64,000 nucleotides of DNA, taken from assembly GCA_028044295.1 (NCBI GenBank), contig JAOFSE010000001.1:1-64000 (forward strand), in the 5' to 3' direction. Below are positions 60,969 through 64,000 of the stretch, in pieces. The stretch's first letter is position 1. Each line of letters begins with the position of its first letter. Made by a program: the position numbers and the translations under genes. The notes under the pieces were generated by a model. That model had not been told where the DNA came from. It worked only from the letters and a program-made list of their open reading frames with translations, and did no database searches. The DNA is from Sulfurimonas sp. (GTDB lineage Bacteria; Campylobacterota; Campylobacteria; Campylobacterales; Sulfurimonadaceae).

Positions 60969-62257
60969 ATATTTACCCTTTTTGATTGTAGTGAATTGAA
61001 TTTTTCTCTCATATTGTTCTTTTTTCTATACTCTCTAAACTTATCTATTTGTGGATACCCTCGCTCGAAAGTATCTTCACTTACTCTTACATCTTTTGTA
61101 AGGTAGATTCTTCCATCATATTTCACAACTATCTCATCTAGTTCATCTAGAAGTTCAAACAGACCGTCTTCTATTTTAAAATCAAGTGCTAGTGAGTAGC
61201 CTTCTATAGGGAAAGATAAGTAGTTTTCATTCTCTTCTCCATACAGTTTTAGTACTGCTAGAAATGAGCCTTTACCAGACTCTGAAATCTTAGTAAGTAT
61301 CTCTTTCAGCCCATCGTAACTCACATCTTTAGGTAGTATGAACTGGTACTGAGTAAAACCATTTTTACCGTAGATTCTATTCCAGTTTCCTATGGCATCA
61401 AGTGGGTAAAAAAATGTGTCAATCCCTACTTTTTGCTTTGATACTCCATTTGGTGCCTTTGCGTAGTAGAGCCAGTTAAAAGCTTTTACGCTTAGCGTGT
61501 TAAGTGCAAAAGATGGAAAGTTAAAAGGTATAGAGAATTTCTTTTTACTTTTGTAGTTAAGGTCGCCATCGTCAGCAAAGTCCCCAACCATTAGTAGACA
61601 CTTGCCTAGGTTTTCATCTTTTGCAAGACAGTCTATCCATGCTACAGAGTAGGGTTGTTCGCTATGAGCTTCAAAAGCGTCAAATGTTTCTTGTAGGTTG
61701 GAAGTCTTGATAGTTTTTTGTCTAATGTACTGCGAGTTAATTCTCTTTAAAGAGATAGTAGCAGTCAAGATTACACCAGTCAGTCCCATTCCCCCACAGG
61801 TAGCTAAAAAGAGTTCATCACCTTTTTTACATGTAGAAATTTCACCATCTTCTAACATAATGCTAAACTCTTCAACACACTCGCTAAAACAGCCTTCTAT
61901 ATGATGATTCTTTCCATGAACATCAGAAGCTATTGCACCACCAACAGTTATGAGCTTAGTTCCGGGAGTAACTTTTAAAAACCAACCACGTTTTACTACA
62001 GAGTCTAATATGTCACTTAGTAGAACTCCGGCTTGACAAGTTAGATGTCCTCGTTCTTCATCAAACTCTAAGAAATGGTTATATTGTCTTACATGTAGAA
62101 TCTCTTCATTTATAGCTGAGTCACCATAACTTCGTCCATTTCCAAATGAAATAAACTCATTACTTTGTGACATGTACTCTTTTAACTTTTGTAAGGATTT
62201 AAGTGATGTTTTCTTATTTTTAATACGAGGATACATTCCCCAACTAGTCAAACTCAA
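60965..62257 (-). CDS. dprE1: decaprenylphosphoryl-beta-D-ribose oxidase, DprE1-like
   Basis: 430 residues. FAD-binding (VAO-type): SFGNGRSYGDSAIN near 36-50 and TPGTKLITVGGAIASDVHGKNHH near 97-119 are DprE1-typical. C-terminal Lys 388 (YLTKDV) lines up with Lys 418 of the mycobacterial enzyme. The Cys attacked by benzothiazinones, 31 residues before it, is Ala 357 here (SLALDF). It oxidises the 2-hydroxyl of polyprenyl-phosphate ribose. Followed by DprE2 with a four-base overlap. Confidence 0.87.
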   Translation of the reverse strand: MSLTSWGMYPRIKNKKTSLKSLQKLKEYMSQSNEFISFGNGRSYGDSAINEEILHVRQYNHFLEFDEERGHLTCQAGVLLSDILDSVVKRGWFLKVTPGTKLITVGGAIASDVHGKNHHIEGCFSECVEEFSIMLEDGEISTCKKGDELFLATCGGMGLTGVILTATISLKRINSQYIRQKTIKTSNLQETFDAFEAHSEQPYSVAWIDCLAKDENLGKCLLMVGDFADDGDLNYKSKKKFSIPFNFPSFALNTLSVKAFNWLYYAKAPNGVSKQKVGIDTFFYPLDAIGNWNRIYGKNGFTQYQFILPKDVSYDGLKEILTKISESGKGSFLAVLKLYGEENENYLSFPIEGYSLALDFKIEDGLFELLDELDEIVVKYDGRIYLTKDVRVSEDTFERGYPQIDKFREYRKKNNMREKFNSLQSKRVNI

Positions 62258-62260
62258 TAC

Positions 62261-62650
62261 CTAATCCTTAAATACAAATTTTTTATCTAAAAAGTATTTT
62301 ACTACATAACCGATACTTAGACCAAGGACTGCACCTAAGTACTTTGCATTTTCATCTTCATACATGTAGTCAAACCATATCTCAAAACCCCAAAATATGA
62401 AGGTAGTGAAAACTCCCATGAGAGAGTAAAGTAAAAACTTCTTTCCATCATCTTTTTTACTCTTTGGTGTGTGGAAAAATATGTATTTTTTATCTAGAAC
62501 ATACTTTAGAATTAAACCAGCTAATGTACCTGTAAACATTGCAAGGTAAAGATCTAAAAAGCCTTCATAGAGTAAAAAACTTAAGTATTGAAAGAGTAGG
62601 TTGACTATTGTCGAAGCAATAGCAAAAAGAACATATCTTATAGCAATCAT
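62261..62650 (-). CDS. GtrA-family membrane protein
   Basis: 129 residues, four transmembrane segments, with KYVLDKKYIF and KYFLDKKFVF repeats that mark GtrA proteins. They assist movement of, or associate with, lipid-linked sugars; Rv3789 of mycobacteria is the counterpart beside dprE1. Its start overlaps the UbiA stop by four bases and it is three bases from dprE1. Confidence 0.88.
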   Translation of the reverse strand: MIAIRYVLFAIASTIVNLLFQYLSFLLYEGFLDLYLAMFTGTLAGLILKYVLDKKYIFFHTPKSKKDDGKKFLLYSLMGVFTTFIFWGFEIWFDYMYEDENAKYLGAVLGLSIGYVVKYFLDKKFVFKD

Positions 62651-63513
62651 ACAAGCTTAACAATCGCTATGAAACTAAGTAGCCAAAATAGTATGGTTAC
62701 TTTCATAAACATGTCTTTAATAACTATCTTAGTTGGGCTACCACTGTTTTGTTCTACAAAAGTAATCTGCATATAGCGAAGAACTCCAAGAATTACGAAG
62801 AATGAAGTTAGGTATAGGTAGCTAGAATTTAGTCTTAGCGTTACATCTGGAGATATTGTATACTGAATATAGCTAACTATTACAACTCCCGCCATAAGTA
62901 CCATAGAAGCATTTACAAACTCTAGATTGTATCCATCTATGTTTTTACGAGTCTCTTGTCCTGCAAGTGAGAGAAGTACATCATCTCTTCTTTTTGCTAG
63001 TGCTAAAAAGATAGCAAGTAAAAAAGTCATAAGGATTATCCACATAGAGAGTTCTTTGTTTGCTACTGCAGAACCTGCAAAAAGACGCAGTACAAAACCA
63101 GTAGCTATAATAAAAATATCCAGTATAGAAATATGTTTTAACTTTAGAGAGTAAGCAATGTTTAAAAGGAAATAAGAGATTAGTACAGTAAAAAGAGGAA
63201 GACTAAATACAAATGCTATACCTAGAGATGAGATAGAAAGAACAGATATAAGTAACTTAGCAGTACTAATGCTAACTTTTCCACTCGCAAGTGGTCTAAA
63301 ACGTTTTTTAGGATGTACTTTGTCTTCGTCTATGTCCATAAGGTCATTAAAAATGTAGATACTACTAGCTAAAATAGAAAATAGTATAAAAGCTACAAGT
63401 GTGTTTATATTGTTTTGTGTATCTGCAAATGAAAATGAAAAAAGCAGGGGCATAAATATAAATAGATTTTTAATATACTGATGAACTCTAAAAAGCTTGA
63501 AAATATCTCTCAA
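62647..63513 (-). CDS. UbiA-type polyprenyl-phosphate phosphoribosyltransferase
   Basis: 288 residues, eight to nine transmembrane segments. First Asp-rich motif NDLMDIDEDKVHPKKRFRP at 56-74 with HPxKRxRP, distinctive of the phosphoribosyl subgroup (Rv3806c) and not of quinone-synthesis UbiA. Second region SGFVLRLFAG-like (ATGFVLRLFAGSAV) and ALAKRRDD follow. It moves phosphoribose from PRPP to a polyprenyl phosphate. First gene of the operon. Confidence 0.87.
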   Translation of the reverse strand: MRDIFKLFRVHQYIKNLFIFMPLLFSFSFADTQNNINTLVAFILFSILASSIYIFNDLMDIDEDKVHPKKRFRPLASGKVSISTAKLLISVLSISSLGIAFVFSLPLFTVLISYFLLNIAYSLKLKHISILDIFIIATGFVLRLFAGSAVANKELSMWIILMTFLLAIFLALAKRRDDVLLSLAGQETRKNIDGYNLEFVNASMVLMAGVVIVSYIQYTISPDVTLRLNSSYLYLTSFFVILGVLRYMQITFVEQNSGSPTKIVIKDMFMKVTILFWLLSFIAIVKLV

Positions 63514-63592
63514 AAAATAGCTCCATAATAATTTAAAGAAGATTATATCATTTTAAGTATAAAATATGCTAAACAGAGATTATGGAGAAATT

Positions 63593-64000
63593 ATGAGTAG
63601 AGTTTTAGTACCACTAGCAAGTGGATTTGAAGAGATAGAAGCAGTTAGTATTATAGATGTTCTTAGACGTGCTGAGATAGAAGTTATAGTGGCTTCTTTG
63701 AATGATCCAAGTGGTGTAAAAGGTGCAAATGGCATAACTATTATGAGTGACACTAACATAGACACTGTAAATGTAGATTCCCTTGACATGATCGTTCTTC
63801 CGGGTGGAGTTGATGGTACTTACAACCTTGCAGATGATGAAAATGTTCAAAGAATATTAAAGGAGATGGACTCTAAGGGTAAAAACATAGGAGCTATCTG
63901 TGCAGCACCATTTGCATTAAATAAAGCTGGTGTATTAAAGCATAACTATACTTGTTACCCATCATTTGAAGAACAAATTAGACTTGATGGATATCAAGGT
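63593..64000 (+). CDS. DJ-1/PfpI family protein (3'-truncated)
   Basis: 136 visible codons and no stop before the window ends. VLVPLASGFEEIEAV, a conserved acidic residue in the first loop, LPGGVDGTYNLADD and the nucleophile elbow GAICAAPFAL with the conserved Cys. DJ-1-like proteins are oxidative-stress or glyoxalase-type factors. The start ATG has GGAGAAATT upstream. Full length is usually about 185 residues. Divergent from the UbiA gene. Confidence 0.9.
   Translation, partial: MSRVLVPLASGFEEIEAVSIIDVLRRAEIEVIVASLNDPSGVKGANGITIMSDTNIDTVNVDSLDMIVLPGGVDGTYNLADDENVQRILKEMDSKGKNIGAICAAPFALNKAGVLKHNYTCYPSFEEQIRLDGYQG

Larger units (their letters stand above)
2692..62368. repeat. dispersed palindromic octamer TACATGTA (29 copies)
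   Basis: Exact copies start at 2692, 5164, 5390, 12479, 12498, 15680, 15929, 16999, 18228, 20670, 26281, 31163, 33880, 38572, 39363, 39861, 40587, 40775, 43656, 47890, 52891, 58717, 58887, 58947, 59702, 60450, 61828, 62090 and 62361. Most are flanked as C/T-TACATGTA-G-A. About 2-3 are expected by base composition. Near matches (one end changed) add at least eight. Manual count; a few may be missed. Confidence 0.85.

Noticed and set aside
1..64000. tRNA, rRNA, CRISPR arrays or insertion sequences
   Set aside because: Intergenic gaps are short. None shows a cloverleaf, regularly spaced repeats, or a transposase with terminal repeats.

Overview
This is AT-rich (roughly one third G+C by eye), gene-dense DNA from a free-living member of the Campylobacterota, most like Sulfurimonas and relatives. 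The evidence is gene content and order: a class II DAHP synthase, an oadG-oadA-oadB cluster, FlhX next to a FliK-like protein, a CheV, a YfgM/BamB-like/XerC operon, a VF530 protein, and a pyrD / M16 peptidase / dapA / FabL-like neighbourhood recalled from Helicobacter and Campylobacter. I see no rRNA, tRNA, CRISPR array, insertion sequence or prophage.

Layout. 1-8.2 kb: end of aroF, an ABC-F ATPase, a DUF4384 exported protein, htpG behind a strong inverted repeat, and an HPt-like orphan. 8.1-9.0 kb: three small membrane proteins. 9.1-12.5 kb: Na+-pumping oxaloacetate decarboxylase, closed by a hairpin made of two inverted copies of a dispersed octamer. 12.5-22.7 kb: cheV, then a co-directional run with a membrane-fusion-like protein, a molybdopterin oxidoreductase, a MATE exporter, VF530, argD, a TolC-like protein, a MidA-like methyltransferase, a BASS-like permease and a CinA-like protein. 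22.7-24.5 kb: gatC, an Spx/ArsC-like protein and pilT. 24.5-32.4 kb: YfgM, BamB-like, XerC and HD proteins, a SafE-like protein, an HDOD protein, a small protein resembling a dead piece of DNA polymerase III alpha, and polA. 32.4-38.1 kb: the FlhX/FliK-like pair, an EF-hand-like protein and a hybrid histidine kinase. 38.1-47.9 kb: housekeeping (thiE-like, dgkA, DTW protein, alpha carbonic anhydrase, yggS, SCO, rseP, pgsA, porin, ppk2, rhodanese). 48.0-57.7 kb: FabL-like reductase and dapA, then an accessory block (partial-receiver LuxR protein, NYN-like protein, caspase-like fragment, radical SAM protein), then a J-domain reading frame, an M16 peptidase, pyrD, thioredoxin and a caspase-family lipoprotein. 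57.8-63.5 kb: a tightly overlapping operon of UbiA, GtrA, DprE1, DprE2, GT39, a HAD phosphatase and a membrane protein. 63.6 kb to the end: a truncated DJ-1 family gene.

Two things stand out. First, the last operon reads as a polyprenyl-phosphate-arabinose pathway in the gene order known from mycobacterial cell-wall synthesis (GtrA-DprE1-DprE2-glycosyltransferase), placed here in a Gram-negative, pilT-bearing organism. Second, the palindromic octamer TACATGTA occurs 29 times by manual count against two to three expected from base composition. It lies mostly inside genes, where it is often read as Leu-His-Val-Glu/Asp, and once as an inverted pair forming a terminator. That is how DNA uptake sequences behave in Neisseria and Pasteurellaceae.

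Other points of interest are a J-domain gene with no normal start codon lying directly in frame behind a peptidase stop codon, a catalytically dead-looking DnaE fragment overlapping polA, and a set of bidirectional hairpins built from the stop codons of convergent genes. All family calls come from reading motifs and from memory of the families; no database search was run.
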